64,000 nucleotides of DNA from Jeotgalicoccus halotolerans (lineage in GTDB: Bacteria > Bacillota > Bacilli > Staphylococcales > Salinicoccaceae): positions 62,001 through 126,000 of the forward strand of contig NZ_QUMW01000012.1 in assembly GCF_003387165.1 (NCBI RefSeq), in the 5' to 3' direction. A program made the position numbers and the translations under genes. Below are positions 8,773-17,042 of the stretch, in pieces. The notes under the pieces are model-generated. The model was not told the origin of the DNA. It worked only from the letters and a program-made list of their open reading frames with translations, and did no database searches. Position 1 is the stretch's first letter. Every line of letters starts with the position of its first letter.

Positions 8773-8801
8773 TTGATTTATTCGCGAAAAGAGTGTATAG
8801 T
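8773..8801 (+). promoter_or_regulatory. Promoter of the NCS1 permease gene
   Basis: TTGATT and TATAGT are separated by 17 bases, followed about 50 bases later by the gene. The spacer contains the 8-bp palindrome TTCGCGAA (8781-8788). The -10 is the third copy of a TATAGTGT repeat (others at 8696 and 8747). Confidence 0.6.
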
Positions 8802-8849
8802 GTAAAAGTCGCCTTAATATAAAGTTTCATAAGATTGGAGAGGATAATT

Positions 8850-10277
8850 ATGAGGTCTGAGCAAACAGCAGATCAGCAGATTGAAACGACCGAGAGTGAC
8901 CACTCATTATCTAAAGTTCCATATAACGAACGTAAAATGGGATGGCTCAGTATTACCAACATTACTTTTGGTATTGCTACAGCAATATTCTACTTCCAAA
9001 TAGGGAGTGTTATGGCACTGCAGTTCGGTGCAATTAATGCTCTGATATCAGCAGCATACGCAATTATCGTTGCAGGTATCATGGGTACAGTTATCGTTTA
9101 CCTGTCAGCACGATCGGGAATGAACGTAAACTTAATGTCGCGGGGCGGAGGCTTCGGCTACATAGGTGCGTCATTAACATCTTTAATATATGCTTCTAAC
9201 TTTATTATGTACTGTGCACTTGAAGGTATGATTCTCGTGTTTGCAGTACACGAATTCTTCCCTGTAATTCCTGTATGGCTGCTCATAGTCGTATTTGGAA
9301 CACTCGTTATTCCACTTAACTGGTTCGGAATTAAACAGCTCGATAAATTACAAAAATGGTCATTGCCAATATTCTTTGTGTTTTTAATTACAGCAATCGT
9401 AGTGTCATTCATGACACCGTCACAATATGACGGCGCATTCTGGACATATATGCCGGAAGGAATGCAGATTGGCGGAACAGCGCTCTTATTATGTATTGGT
9501 ATGCAGCATGGAATTATCGGACTGACTGCGCTTATAGCATCAGACTATGCTCGCTTCCTGAAGCCGAATCACATTAAAGGCGGATCACTTGCCATAGGAT
9601 TTATTCCGCAGATTTTCTGTTACGGTGTAATGGGCGGACTTGGTATATGGTTTGGAGTGCGTTTAAATGAACCGAATCCGGGTGTATACATTGTACACTT
9701 ATTAGGTATCGGCGGTGCATTATTTACGATGCTCACTCAGGTTCGTATTAATGTAACCAATATTTACAGCAGTTCTTTATCATTATCAAACTTCTTTGAA
9801 AACGTCGTAAACTTTAAACCGGGCCGCAGATTCTGGGTCGTAGTTGCAGGTGTTACGGCAATGGCTTTAATGCTCGGCGGTATTACCGATCATTTAGATG
9901 CAGCATTAACATTCCAGGGTGTCTTTCTGATGTCATGGGCAGCGATTTTGGTTACTGATTTCCTCGTAGTAAAACGGATGATGAAAATTGGGCCCGGCTA
10001 CTATGAAGAACGCCAGGAATATTTATATAAATGGAATCCAGTGGGTGTCTGGTCTCTGATTATTTCAAGTCTGCTGGGAACAATCGCAGCACTTGGCTAC
10101 ATGGGTCCATTCATGCAAAGTACAGCAGCATTCTTTGCGGCACTGCTGGCAGCGGTACTAACAATCGTTATTGCTTATATTACTAAAGGTAAGTATTATC
10201 TGAACGATAGTGCAAAGAAAATCAATGATATTGATGAAAGAGATATTCTCGTGAAATCAAAAGCGGGAGGAAAATAA
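8850..10277 (+). CDS. NCS1-family purine/pyrimidine-type permease
   Basis: A 475-aa integral membrane transporter of the nucleobase:cation symporter-1 group (cytosine/purine/allantoin permeases), with about 12 hydrophobic helices. The N-terminal KVPYNERKMGWLS segment leads into the first helix and the GGGFGYIGA and NWFGIKQLDKLQKWSLP blocks are family-typical. It would import a nucleobase or related ring compound with a cation. ATG 8850 has GGAGAGG six bases upstream; the in-frame upstream codons lack a site. It is monocistronic between two terminators. The exact substrate cannot be read from sequence. Confidence 0.8.
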   Translation: MRSEQTADQQIETTESDHSLSKVPYNERKMGWLSITNITFGIATAIFYFQIGSVMALQFGAINALISAAYAIIVAGIMGTVIVYLSARSGMNVNLMSRGGGFGYIGASLTSLIYASNFIMYCALEGMILVFAVHEFFPVIPVWLLIVVFGTLVIPLNWFGIKQLDKLQKWSLPIFFVFLITAIVVSFMTPSQYDGAFWTYMPEGMQIGGTALLLCIGMQHGIIGLTALIASDYARFLKPNHIKGGSLAIGFIPQIFCYGVMGGLGIWFGVRLNEPNPGVYIVHLLGIGGALFTMLTQVRINVTNIYSSSLSLSNFFENVVNFKPGRRFWVVVAGVTAMALMLGGITDHLDAALTFQGVFLMSWAAILVTDFLVVKRMMKIGPGYYEERQEYLYKWNPVGVWSLIISSLLGTIAALGYMGPFMQSTAAFFAALLAAVLTIVIAYITKGKYYLNDSAKKINDIDERDILVKSKAGGK

Positions 10278-10293
10278 TAGAATACACAACAAA

Positions 10294-10327
10294 GGAGGCG
10301 GTTTCTCAAAGGAAGCCGTCTCTTTTT
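10294..10327 (+). terminator. Terminator of the NCS1 permease gene
   Basis: An 11-bp stem GAGGCGGTTTC/GAAGCCGTCTC with two G-U pairs, loop TCAAAG, then T5. Confidence 0.75.
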
Positions 10328-10406
10328 GTTTTGAATACATAAGCAGGGGTACTTCTATAAGTACAGAGATATCTTTTAGCATTTAAGAATGAAGCGAGGT
10401 AGGAAA

Positions 10407-11093
10407 ATGGAAGATATGCTGATGTATGCAATGAAATTAACCTTAGGTTTAATAGGAGTCATGATTGTTCTTAAATTGATCGGGAAAAAAGAGCTTGCTC
10501 AAGTTACTCCTCTTGATTTTGTTTATGCTCTGATACTTGGAGGCATTATAGAAGAATCATTGTATGATGCGACCGTGCCCGTTTATGAGATGCTGTTCTC
10601 TATATTTTTCTGGGCGCTGCTTATATTTGTTTTAGAAAAATTTGCTTTAAAAAGCCGGAGATTTAAAAGTATTTCACAAGGAGATCCACAGCTGCTGATA
10701 AATGAAGGTCATTTAGACAGAAAGATAATGGATGAAAATAATATGGACGTTGATGAAGTGCGGATGCTGCTGAGAATGAAAGATGTATTTTCTCTAAGTC
10801 AGGTGAAATACGGAATACTTGAAGAAAGCGGAGAGCTTTCAGTGATGCAGTATGCACGCGAAGAAGCGCCGACACGAGTTGAAATAATGAAGGAGTACAG
10901 TGAGAACGTCCTGCCGGAGCTACTGATAGACGGAGGGAAGGTCGAGCATCAGAGACTCAAAAATATTAATCGGGATGAATCCTGGTTAAGGGAGAACATC
11001 AAAAAAGAAACCGGAGCGGATTTGGAAGACGTATTTTTCGCGGAGTGGGATGAAGAGAATGGCTTCTTTATACAAAAGAATGATGATAAATAG
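10407..11093 (+). CDS. DUF421 (YetF/YcaP-type) membrane protein
   Basis: About 228 aa: three N-terminal membrane helices (residues about 3-23, 31-53, 58-76) followed by the soluble DUF421 domain with the characteristic GDPQLLINEGHLD and LLRMKDVFSLSQVKYGILEESGELSV blocks. Members are widespread in Firmicutes (YetF in Bacillus) and of uncertain biochemical role. ATG 10407 is chosen because GAGGTAGG lies just upstream; an in-frame ATG at 10389 precedes this site. It stands alone between two terminators. Confidence 0.82.
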   Translation: MEDMLMYAMKLTLGLIGVMIVLKLIGKKELAQVTPLDFVYALILGGIIEESLYDATVPVYEMLFSIFFWALLIFVLEKFALKSRRFKSISQGDPQLLINEGHLDRKIMDENNMDVDEVRMLLRMKDVFSLSQVKYGILEESGELSVMQYAREEAPTRVEIMKEYSENVLPELLIDGGKVEHQRLKNINRDESWLRENIKKETGADLEDVFFAEWDEENGFFIQKNDDK

Positions 11094-11096
11094 ACA

Positions 11097-11133
11097 AAAC
11101 CGTCCGGAAGAATCGTGTTCCGGACGGTTTTTT
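11097..11133. terminator. Bidirectional terminator between DUF421 gene and symporter gene
   Basis: A 13-bp perfect stem AAACCGTCCGGAA/TTCCGGACGGTTT with T6 on the plus strand; on the minus strand a shorter T4 follows, so it may also end the pheA-symporter unit. Confidence 0.85.
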
Positions 11134-11165
11134 GAATATTGGATTCAGTGATTATGCGCAAATAT

Positions 11166-12398
11166 TTAAGCCTTTGCGCTGATACTTCTCTTATTATGAC
11201 GGCGTTTTTCTGATTCATCAATTAAAATTGCCGCTGCCGCGTCACCGGTTATGTTCATCGTAGTGTAGGCCATATCGAGGATCCTGTATATAGCGGCAAT
11301 CGGACCCATCAGTTCAATTGGGAGGCCGAGCAGTGTCAGGAATGATGCACCGAGTACAATTCCGCCGCCCGGAATACCCGGTGCCGCCATATTAATTACT
11401 GTTGCGATAATAACGAGATAAATAATCTGGCCGACCCCGAGAGGTATATTGTAAAAGTCAGAAACGAATACAGCGAGCAGACTGAAAGATATTGCTCCGC
11501 CGGCCATGTTTATTGTTGTTCCAAGAGGAACGACAAAATTTGTAATCGATTCGCTGACTTTAAAATCATTCTTTGTCACTTTGATAGTGGTGGGCATCGT
11601 GACAGCAGAGCTTGTTGTGGCAAGTGAGACGAGCCAGACCTTGTAAATGCCTTTAAGAAGCTCAGCAGGAGTGAGGCCCGTGTATATCCATATCGGGATA
11701 AGCATTACTATAATAAAGGCTATAATGCATGATGCATACGCCGTGACAATATAGAGTCCGAGAGAAGAGAATATACCTGCTCCGTATTCTGCTACAGCAA
11801 ATGCCATGAGAGAAATAATCCCGAACGGCGTCAGCTCCATAATGTAATTGAGCACTTTAAATATTACTGACGAGAGGCTGTTGATAAAATTTTTCACAGG
11901 CTCCGCTTCTTTTCCTACGGCGACAATAGCAATGGAAAAAATAACAGTAAAGATAATAGTCGCAAGTATATCGCCTTCAGTCAGTGCCATAAATAGATTA
12001 TCGGGAATAATATTCATAAAAAAATCTTCAACAGATGGTATAGCTACTTCTCCCTCATAGCTGCTCGAACCAATATTAATATGCTTCCCAGGTCTGACAA
12101 TATATGAAATCAGAAGTCCGATTGCTGCTGTGGCAACGAACATTACAGCAAATACCGAAACACTTTTAAATCCGATTCTTCCCAGATCCTTACCGCTGCC
12201 GATATTAATAATACCTGTAGATACTGCAACAAATATAATCGGGATAATCATTGCCTGAATAATATTTAAGTATATATCTCCGATGAATTTAATTTTCATC
12301 GAAAATCCGGGGAGGAATATACCGAGTATAACACCGAGCGCAAAGCCAATTGCAATTCTTGTAAATAAATGATTTTTACCTGTCAGTATATTCTTCAT
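11166..12398 (-). CDS. Dicarboxylate/amino acid:cation symporter (DAACS family)
   Basis: A 410-aa transporter of the glutamate-transporter fold. It carries the serine-rich re-entrant loop TTSSAVTMPTT and the NFVVPLGTTINMAGGAI block that forms the substrate and sodium site, plus a second loop around GIPGGGIVLGASF. The family includes glutamate, aspartate, serine and cystine (TcyP) carriers. Its start lies inside the end of pheA (23-base overlap) behind AAGGAGTG, so expression depends on the pheA transcript. That pairing hints at an amino-acid or keto-acid substrate linked to aromatic metabolism, but this is inference. Confidence 0.83.
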   Translation of the reverse strand: MKNILTGKNHLFTRIAIGFALGVILGIFLPGFSMKIKFIGDIYLNIIQAMIIPIIFVAVSTGIINIGSGKDLGRIGFKSVSVFAVMFVATAAIGLLISYIVRPGKHINIGSSSYEGEVAIPSVEDFFMNIIPDNLFMALTEGDILATIIFTVIFSIAIVAVGKEAEPVKNFINSLSSVIFKVLNYIMELTPFGIISLMAFAVAEYGAGIFSSLGLYIVTAYASCIIAFIIVMLIPIWIYTGLTPAELLKGIYKVWLVSLATTSSAVTMPTTIKVTKNDFKVSESITNFVVPLGTTINMAGGAISFSLLAVFVSDFYNIPLGVGQIIYLVIIATVINMAAPGIPGGGIVLGASFLTLLGLPIELMGPIAAIYRILDMAYTTMNITGDAAAAILIDESEKRRHNKRSISAKA

Positions 12399-13242
12399 TC
12401 TGAATCACTCCTTCATACTCCGGGATGAGTCCTTTATCATAACTGCCGAGAATATTAATATACGACGTTTCTTTTGTCAGCACAGAGAGTGCGGCATCGA
12501 AATTCGGACGGTCTAAATCGTTTTCAATATCGATAAAGAAACCGTAGGAGAATGGTTTGTTTTGTATCGGTCTGCTCATTAAATAGAGCAGGTTGATATT
12601 ATATGTTTTAAAAATATCCAGAATGCCGCTTAAGGAACCGGTGCTGTGATCAGATTCTATGTACAGTGATGTTTTTTCATGCAGAATTTTTTCGCTCAGT
12701 TCTTTTTTGAAGATTAAAAAGCGCGTCGTATTAAGCGGATTATCACTGATATTTTCACGGACGATATTCATGCCGTACATTTCAGCGGCATGGCTGCCCG
12801 CAATACTTGCAATTGTTTCGTCCTCTGATTCTTTAACCATATGTACAGCCCCTGCTGTATCGCTGAATTCCTTCACTTCAATATTTGGGTACCGGCTTAA
12901 ATATGTGTAGCACTGTTCCAATGCTTCCGGATGCGAGTATACTTCAGTTATTTTATCTAGCGCAATTGGATTTTTGGAAATAAGTGCATGGTCTATTTTC
13001 ACATATACTTCTTTAATTGCTTTTACATCCAGATATTTCATCAGATCTATTGTTCTTGTAATCGGTCCGCTTGTTGAGTTTTCAACAGGCAGCGCAATGT
13101 AATCCACTTCGTCGTTTAAAAGTGCTTCAACAAGCAGTTTAAATGTCATATAACCCTCCGCTGTATACTCTTCACTTCCGGCATATGCTGCGCATGCAAG
13201 TGTGCTGTAGCTGCCTTCTACGCCCTGATAACCAATTTTCAT
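12376..13242 (-). CDS. pheA: Prephenate dehydratase
   Basis: Converts prephenate to phenylpyruvate, the committed step of phenylalanine synthesis. The 288-aa protein has an N-terminal catalytic PDT domain opening GYQGVEGSYS, with the conserved TRF triad at residues 173-175, then a C-terminal ACT domain with SRPIQNKPFSYGFFIDIE that binds phenylalanine for feedback inhibition. ATG 13242 is supported by AAGGAG eight bases upstream; GTG 13251 is too close. Transcription starts near 13525 and passes through an attenuator leader (separate entries). The downstream symporter gene overlaps its end. Confidence 0.92.
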   Translation of the reverse strand: MKIGYQGVEGSYSTLACAAYAGSEEYTAEGYMTFKLLVEALLNDEVDYIALPVENSTSGPITRTIDLMKYLDVKAIKEVYVKIDHALISKNPIALDKITEVYSHPEALEQCYTYLSRYPNIEVKEFSDTAGAVHMVKESEDETIASIAGSHAAEMYGMNIVRENISDNPLNTTRFLIFKKELSEKILHEKTSLYIESDHSTGSLSGILDIFKTYNINLLYLMSRPIQNKPFSYGFFIDIENDLDRPNFDAALSVLTKETSYINILGSYDKGLIPEYEGVIQNEEYTDR

Positions 13243-13268
13243 TTGAAACACTCCTTATTTTTAATATT

Positions 13269-13314
13269 AAAAAAGACCAGATTGGATTCTGTTAACAGAA
13301 TCCAATTGGCCTGG
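13269..13314 (-). terminator. Second terminator of the pheA leader (arms 5:6)
   Basis: An 11-bp perfect core ATTGGATTCTG/CAGAATCCAAT with a TTAA loop, extended by CCAG/CTGG, is followed by T6 and ends 12 bases before the pheA ribosome binding site. Its 5' arm CCAGGCCAAT (13314-13305) can instead pair with arm 4 at 13342-13334. Confidence 0.8.
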
Positions 13315-13327
13315 TAAAAGTAAATAT

Positions 13328-13365
13328 AAAAAACCAGCCAATCAGATTTTTTCTAATGGCTGGTT
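13328..13365 (-). terminator. Attenuator terminator of the pheA leader (arms 3:4)
   Basis: AACCAGCCA pairs with TGGCTGGTT, extended by TTAG/CTGA past a bulged T, and is followed by T6. Arm 3 can alternatively pair with 13390-13382 (antiterminator), which would prevent this hairpin. Confidence 0.82.
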
Positions 13366-13379
13366 TTCTGCATCATTAA

Positions 13380-13448
13380 TTCAGCCATCATAGATCAGGT
13401 TTCGCCTGCATCCACGATGGAATACAGACGCTATCTAAAATAGCTGAA
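13380..13448 (-). promoter_or_regulatory. pheA attenuator arms 1 and 2 (anti-antiterminator)
   Basis: Arm 1 at 13448-13433 overlaps the Phe-Ser-Tyr-Phe-Arg codons of the leader peptide and pairs with arm 2 at 13395-13380 (TTCAGCTAT with ATGGCTGAA, then TAGAT with ATCTA), enclosing an inner hairpin at about 13430-13402. Arm 2 (13390-13382) can instead pair with arm 3 (13362-13354). A ribosome stalled at the Phe codons would cover arm 1 and favour 2:3. Confidence 0.72.
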
Positions 13449-13490
13449 AAAGTCTTTATTTAATTGTGATATTTTTATTGTGGATAACAT
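13431..13490 (-). CDS. Phe-rich leader peptide of the pheA attenuator
   Basis: A 19-codon ORF reading MLSTIKISQLNKDFFSYFR. Four of its last six residues are aromatic (Phe14, Phe15, Tyr17, Phe18). GAGAGTGAT lies just upstream of the ATG as ribosome binding site, and the start is about 35 bases after the predicted transcription start. The aromatic codons coincide with arm 1 of the leader RNA. By analogy with pheL of enterobacteria it would sense charged tRNA-Phe by ribosome stalling; the peptide itself need have no function. Confidence 0.72.
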   Translation of the reverse strand: MLSTIKISQLNKDFFSYFR

Positions 13491-13531
13491 AAAAATCACT
13501 CTCATTAATTAAAGTTTTAATAATGTTAATT

Positions 13532-13560
13532 AGTCTAACAATTAAGAATTCTTTTGTCAA
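13532..13560 (-). promoter_or_regulatory. pheA promoter
   Basis: TTGACA (13560-13555) and TAGACT (13537-13532) are separated by 17 bases on the minus strand. It begins two bases after the stop codon of the upstream ABC exporter gene and gives a leader of about 280 nt. Confidence 0.75.
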
Positions 13561-13561
13561 T

Positions 13562-15280
13562 TTATATTTGCCTGAACTGAGCCTGATGAAGTCCTTTATA
13601 TACACCGCTGTCGAGTGACAGGAGCTCTTCATGGGTGCCGCTCTCAGCGATACCGTCTTTTGTTACGACCATAATACGATCCGCATTTTTAATTGTTGCG
13701 AGACGATGGGCGATAACGAGTGTTGTGCGTCCTTCGGCAAGACGGTTCAGTGCATCCTGAATATACATTTCCGTCGCTGTATCAAGTGCACTGGTTGCTT
13801 CATCAAGAATTAAAATCGGCGGGTTTTTTAAGAACATGCGTGCAATCGCAATACGCTGTTTCTGTCCGCCTGACAGTTTGACACCGCGCTCGCCGACGAT
13901 TGTTTCAAGTCCGTCCCTGTAACTGTCGACAAGTTCTTTCAGCTGTGCTTTTCGAAGTGCATCGTAGACTTCCTCGTCTGTTGCATCTGGTTTGCCGTAA
14001 GCGACGTTTTCTTTCAGTGTGCCTGCAAATAAGAATACATCCTGCTGCACTGTGCCGATATTCTTCCGGAGTGAAGACAGTGTTAAATCTCTAATATCTG
14101 TGCCGTCAATCTGAATGCTGCCTTCCGACACATCATAGAAACGGGGGAGCAGCGAGCACAAGGTAGTTTTTCCGGCTCCGGAAGGTCCGACAAAAGCAAT
14201 CGTTTCACCCGGAGAAATATTAAATGATATATCAGTCAGTACATTTTTTTCTTCGTATTTAAAAGTCACGTTGCTGTATTGAATATCACCTTTCACATTC
14301 CCCAGTTCAAGCGCATCTTCTTTTTCTTTAACATCGGGCTGTACCGCCATCGTATCGAGAAAATGTTTAAAGCCCGCAATACCGTTTGGATATAATTCAA
14401 TGACGGCATTAATTTTCTCGAGTGGTTTAAACAGGATATTAGAAATTAAAATAAATGCTGCGAATTCACCGTAAGTCAGCTCTCCGCGCATAACGTAATA
14501 GGCACCTGCGATAAGGATGAAAACAGTGACCAGCCGCATCAGCATATAAGTGCTGGATGTGTTGAAAGACATAATTTTGTAGGCTTTTAACTTTGTGGCT
14601 CTGAAGCGGTCGTTGATTTTTTTAAATTCTTCAAGTTCCTGATCTTCGTTTGCAAAAGCCTGAACCAGACGGATGCCGCCGATTTTATCGCCGATTAGAT
14701 GGTTAAATTCAGATACGCGGCCAAACAGTTCACGAAAGGCGACGGTCATTTTTTTGTTGAAGTAAATGGCAATTACTAAAATTAACGGAACGATAATAAA
14801 TGCGATTATTGCAAGTTCGGGATGGATGTAATACATAATTCCGAAAGCACCGAGCAGCGTCATAACCGCAATGAATAGATCCTCGGGTCCGTGGTGCGCC
14901 ATTTCCCCGATGTTCATCAGGTCGTTTGTCAAGCGGGTTAACAGTTTTCCGGTCTTGGTATTATCGAAAAATCTGAACGATAACTTTTGTATATGGCCAT
15001 ACAGGTCATTCCGGATATCACGTTCGATGTTCGTCCCGAGCATATGTCCCCAGTATGTTACGATAAACTGCATCAATGTGTTGAACAGATAAATTAGCAC
15101 TAATCCCAGAGCAGCAATTAATATCCACTGCCAGTTGCCGGTGGGCAGCAGTTCATCTATGAACATGCTGACGATTACAGGAAATGCGAGTTCCAGCAAA
15201 CCGACGATAACAGCAGATAGAAAATCAACTGTGAATAAGACTTTATAAGGTGCGTAATAAGATAAAAATTTCTTCACCAT
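13562..15280 (-). CDS. ABC multidrug-type exporter, Sav1866-like half transporter
   Basis: A 572-aa half transporter with an N-terminal six-helix domain (to about residue 320) and a C-terminal ATPase domain: Walker A GPSGAGKTT, signature LSGGQKQRIAIARM, Walker B ILILDEATSALD and a late switch His in IAHRLATI. Length and the opening KFLSYYAPYK closely resemble Sav1866 of S. aureus, a homodimeric lipid/drug exporter. The RBS AAGGATGG precedes ATG 15280. No terminator separates it from the pheA leader, so read-through would meet the pheA attenuator terminators. Confidence 0.87.
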   Translation of the reverse strand: MVKKFLSYYAPYKVLFTVDFLSAVIVGLLELAFPVIVSMFIDELLPTGNWQWILIAALGLVLIYLFNTLMQFIVTYWGHMLGTNIERDIRNDLYGHIQKLSFRFFDNTKTGKLLTRLTNDLMNIGEMAHHGPEDLFIAVMTLLGAFGIMYYIHPELAIIAFIIVPLILVIAIYFNKKMTVAFRELFGRVSEFNHLIGDKIGGIRLVQAFANEDQELEEFKKINDRFRATKLKAYKIMSFNTSSTYMLMRLVTVFILIAGAYYVMRGELTYGEFAAFILISNILFKPLEKINAVIELYPNGIAGFKHFLDTMAVQPDVKEKEDALELGNVKGDIQYSNVTFKYEEKNVLTDISFNISPGETIAFVGPSGAGKTTLCSLLPRFYDVSEGSIQIDGTDIRDLTLSSLRKNIGTVQQDVFLFAGTLKENVAYGKPDATDEEVYDALRKAQLKELVDSYRDGLETIVGERGVKLSGGQKQRIAIARMFLKNPPILILDEATSALDTATEMYIQDALNRLAEGRTTLVIAHRLATIKNADRIMVVTKDGIAESGTHEELLSLDSGVYKGLHQAQFRQI

Positions 15281-15375
15281 GCCCCATCCTTTTCTTATGT
15301 AATATAAACAATTAAATTATACCACTATTAAATTTTTACCGACTGCAGTAATAAACAAAACAGTATTATAAAAAA

Positions 15376-15404
15376 TTAACTTCTAAAGCAAAGTGGTGTA
15401 AAAT
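15376..15404 (+). promoter_or_regulatory. Promoter of ddl
   Basis: TTAACT and TAAAAT are separated by 17 bases; the gene starts 39 bases downstream behind GAGGAG. Confidence 0.55.
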
Positions 15405-15442
15405 CAGGTGTACAGAATAAACAGATTTGAGGAGCTTATAAT

Positions 15443-16501
15443 ATGAAGAGAATAAACGTTGGTATTATATACGGCGGTAAATCGACAGAGCACGAAGTGT
15501 CAGTGCGTTCTGCAAAAAGCGTATTTGAAGCGCTGAATAAAGAAAAGTATAATATCAGTCTGATTAATATTACCAAACAGGGTGAGTGGCTCCTGGCAGC
15601 TGATAATAAAAAAATAGAAATGCTGGATAATTCAAATAGTAAAAAAATATCAGTTATACCGTCCGAAGGTCTGACCGCTGACGGAAAACTGATTGAGCTT
15701 GATACAGTACTGCCGATTCTGCACGGCACAGCAGGAGAGGACGGCAGTATACAGGGACTTCTCGAGCTCGCTGAGCTTCCGTATGCCGGCTGCAGCGTCC
15801 GCAGCTCAGCGGTATGCATGGACAAAGATATGACGAAAAGGCTCCTTGAACTTGCAGGTATTAAAGTCGCACCGTCAATTGTACTGAATTACTATGAAAA
15901 AGATGGACAGACGTATGAGCAGGCCCTTGAGAAGCTCAGTGTGCCGATGTTTGTCAAGCCGGTCAACCAGGGTTCATCAGTAGGTGTGTCAAAAGTTTCG
16001 GATGAATCATCATTTTATAAGGCGCTGGACTCGGCTTTCTTATTCGATACAAAAGTGATGATTGAAAGCGGCATCAAAGGCCGTGAAATTGAAGTGTCTG
16101 TTCTCGGTAATGAAGAACTGTTTGTCTCGGTTCCCGGAGAGATTGTGTCGCAGACAGACTTTTATTCATACAGTTCAAAATATCTGGATGAAAACGGGGC
16201 GCTTTTAAATATCCCGGCGCAGCTGGAAGAAGAAGAAATGCAGCGGATTCAGCAGATTGCATACGATGCTTTCAAGTTACTTGACTGTGAAGGTATGGCA
16301 AGGGTGGATGTGTTTTTAACTCCGGATGGAGAAGTTATCGTTAATGAAGTCAATACACTGCCCGGTTTTACAAGCATCAGCATGTATCCGAAGCTGCTAG
16401 AAGCTTCAGGGATTCCCTACAGCGAAACACTGGACAGGCTGATTGAACTGAGTCTTGAAAGATATGAACGCTCTGAAAGATTGAAAACAGATATTTCTTA
16501 A
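15443..16501 (+). CDS. ddl: D-alanine--D-alanine ligase
   Basis: An ATP-grasp enzyme that joins two D-alanines for peptidoglycan precursor synthesis. The 352-aa protein has the N-terminal IIYGGKSTEHEVSVRSA block, the ATP-grasp part with FVKPVNQGSSVGVSKV, and the C-terminal metal/product site IVNEVNTLPGFTSISMYPKL. GAGGAG sits ten bases before ATG 15443. In many staphylococci ddl precedes murF; here a GNAT and pepT follow, so the neighbourhood differs. Confidence 0.93.
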   Translation: MKRINVGIIYGGKSTEHEVSVRSAKSVFEALNKEKYNISLINITKQGEWLLAADNKKIEMLDNSNSKKISVIPSEGLTADGKLIELDTVLPILHGTAGEDGSIQGLLELAELPYAGCSVRSSAVCMDKDMTKRLLELAGIKVAPSIVLNYYEKDGQTYEQALEKLSVPMFVKPVNQGSSVGVSKVSDESSFYKALDSAFLFDTKVMIESGIKGREIEVSVLGNEELFVSVPGEIVSQTDFYSYSSKYLDENGALLNIPAQLEEEEMQRIQQIAYDAFKLLDCEGMARVDVFLTPDGEVIVNEVNTLPGFTSISMYPKLLEASGIPYSETLDRLIELSLERYERSERLKTDIS

Positions 16502-16517
16502 ATAAGGAGATGAATGT

Positions 16518-17024
16518 ATGATAATTCGTCTGGCAGTGCCGGAAGATGCGGCAGGTATTGCGAAAGTTCAGGTTGAAAGCTGGAATACGACTTATCCGGG
16601 TATAGTGCCAAAAAGCTACCTCGACAGTCTCGATGTAAAAAAGAGAGAGAGAATCTGGAAACAGGCTGCCGTTAATCAGCCGCTCTACGTCGCTGAACTG
16701 GATGATGAAATTGTCGGTTTTGCAATTGGCGGTGAAAACAGAGACAAGGATACATATCCGGGCTTCGACGGCGAATTATACGCGATCTACTCTTATGAGC
16801 ACGTACACGGACGAGGGATAGGGCGTGCCTTGTTCGAATACACAGTACAAAATCTCGCAGCACGCGGCTACAAAAAAATGGTTGTTGCAGTCCTGTCGGA
16901 AAATCCTGCAGTGAATTTTTACAGGCATATGGGCGGGTATTATCTTGGAAAAGAAACGATTACAATAGACGGTATATCCATAGAGGAATCATTTTACGGT
17001 TATAATGATATTAACAAAATATAA
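16518..17024 (+). CDS. GNAT-family N-acetyltransferase
   Basis: A 168-aa acetyltransferase with the GNAT acetyl-CoA motif around VHGRGIGRALFEYT (the R/Q-x-x-G-x-G/A pattern) and the terminal NPAVNFYRHMGGYYLG block. The N-terminus IRLAVPEDAAGIAKVQVESWNTTYPGIVP is typical of the ribosomal-protein/small-molecule acetyltransferases seen in Firmicutes. It lies 16 bases after ddl with AAGGAG upstream and is probably co-transcribed with ddl and pepT. Acetyl acceptor unknown. Confidence 0.82.
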   Translation: MIIRLAVPEDAAGIAKVQVESWNTTYPGIVPKSYLDSLDVKKRERIWKQAAVNQPLYVAELDDEIVGFAIGGENRDKDTYPGFDGELYAIYSYEHVHGRGIGRALFEYTVQNLAARGYKKMVVAVLSENPAVNFYRHMGGYYLGKETITIDGISIEESFYGYNDINKI

Positions 17025-17042
17025 AAACTGGGGATGAAGATA

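Noticed and set aside
13261-13560. T-box riboswitch upstream of pheA
   Set aside because: No AGGGTGGNACCGCG-like T-box sequence is present; the leader peptide and three-way arm pairing explain the hairpins better.
13562-15280. Dedicated phenylalanine exporter linked to pheA
   Set aside because: Sequence resembles the multidrug/lipid exporter Sav1866 and pheA has its own promoter, so the adjacency is probably incidental.
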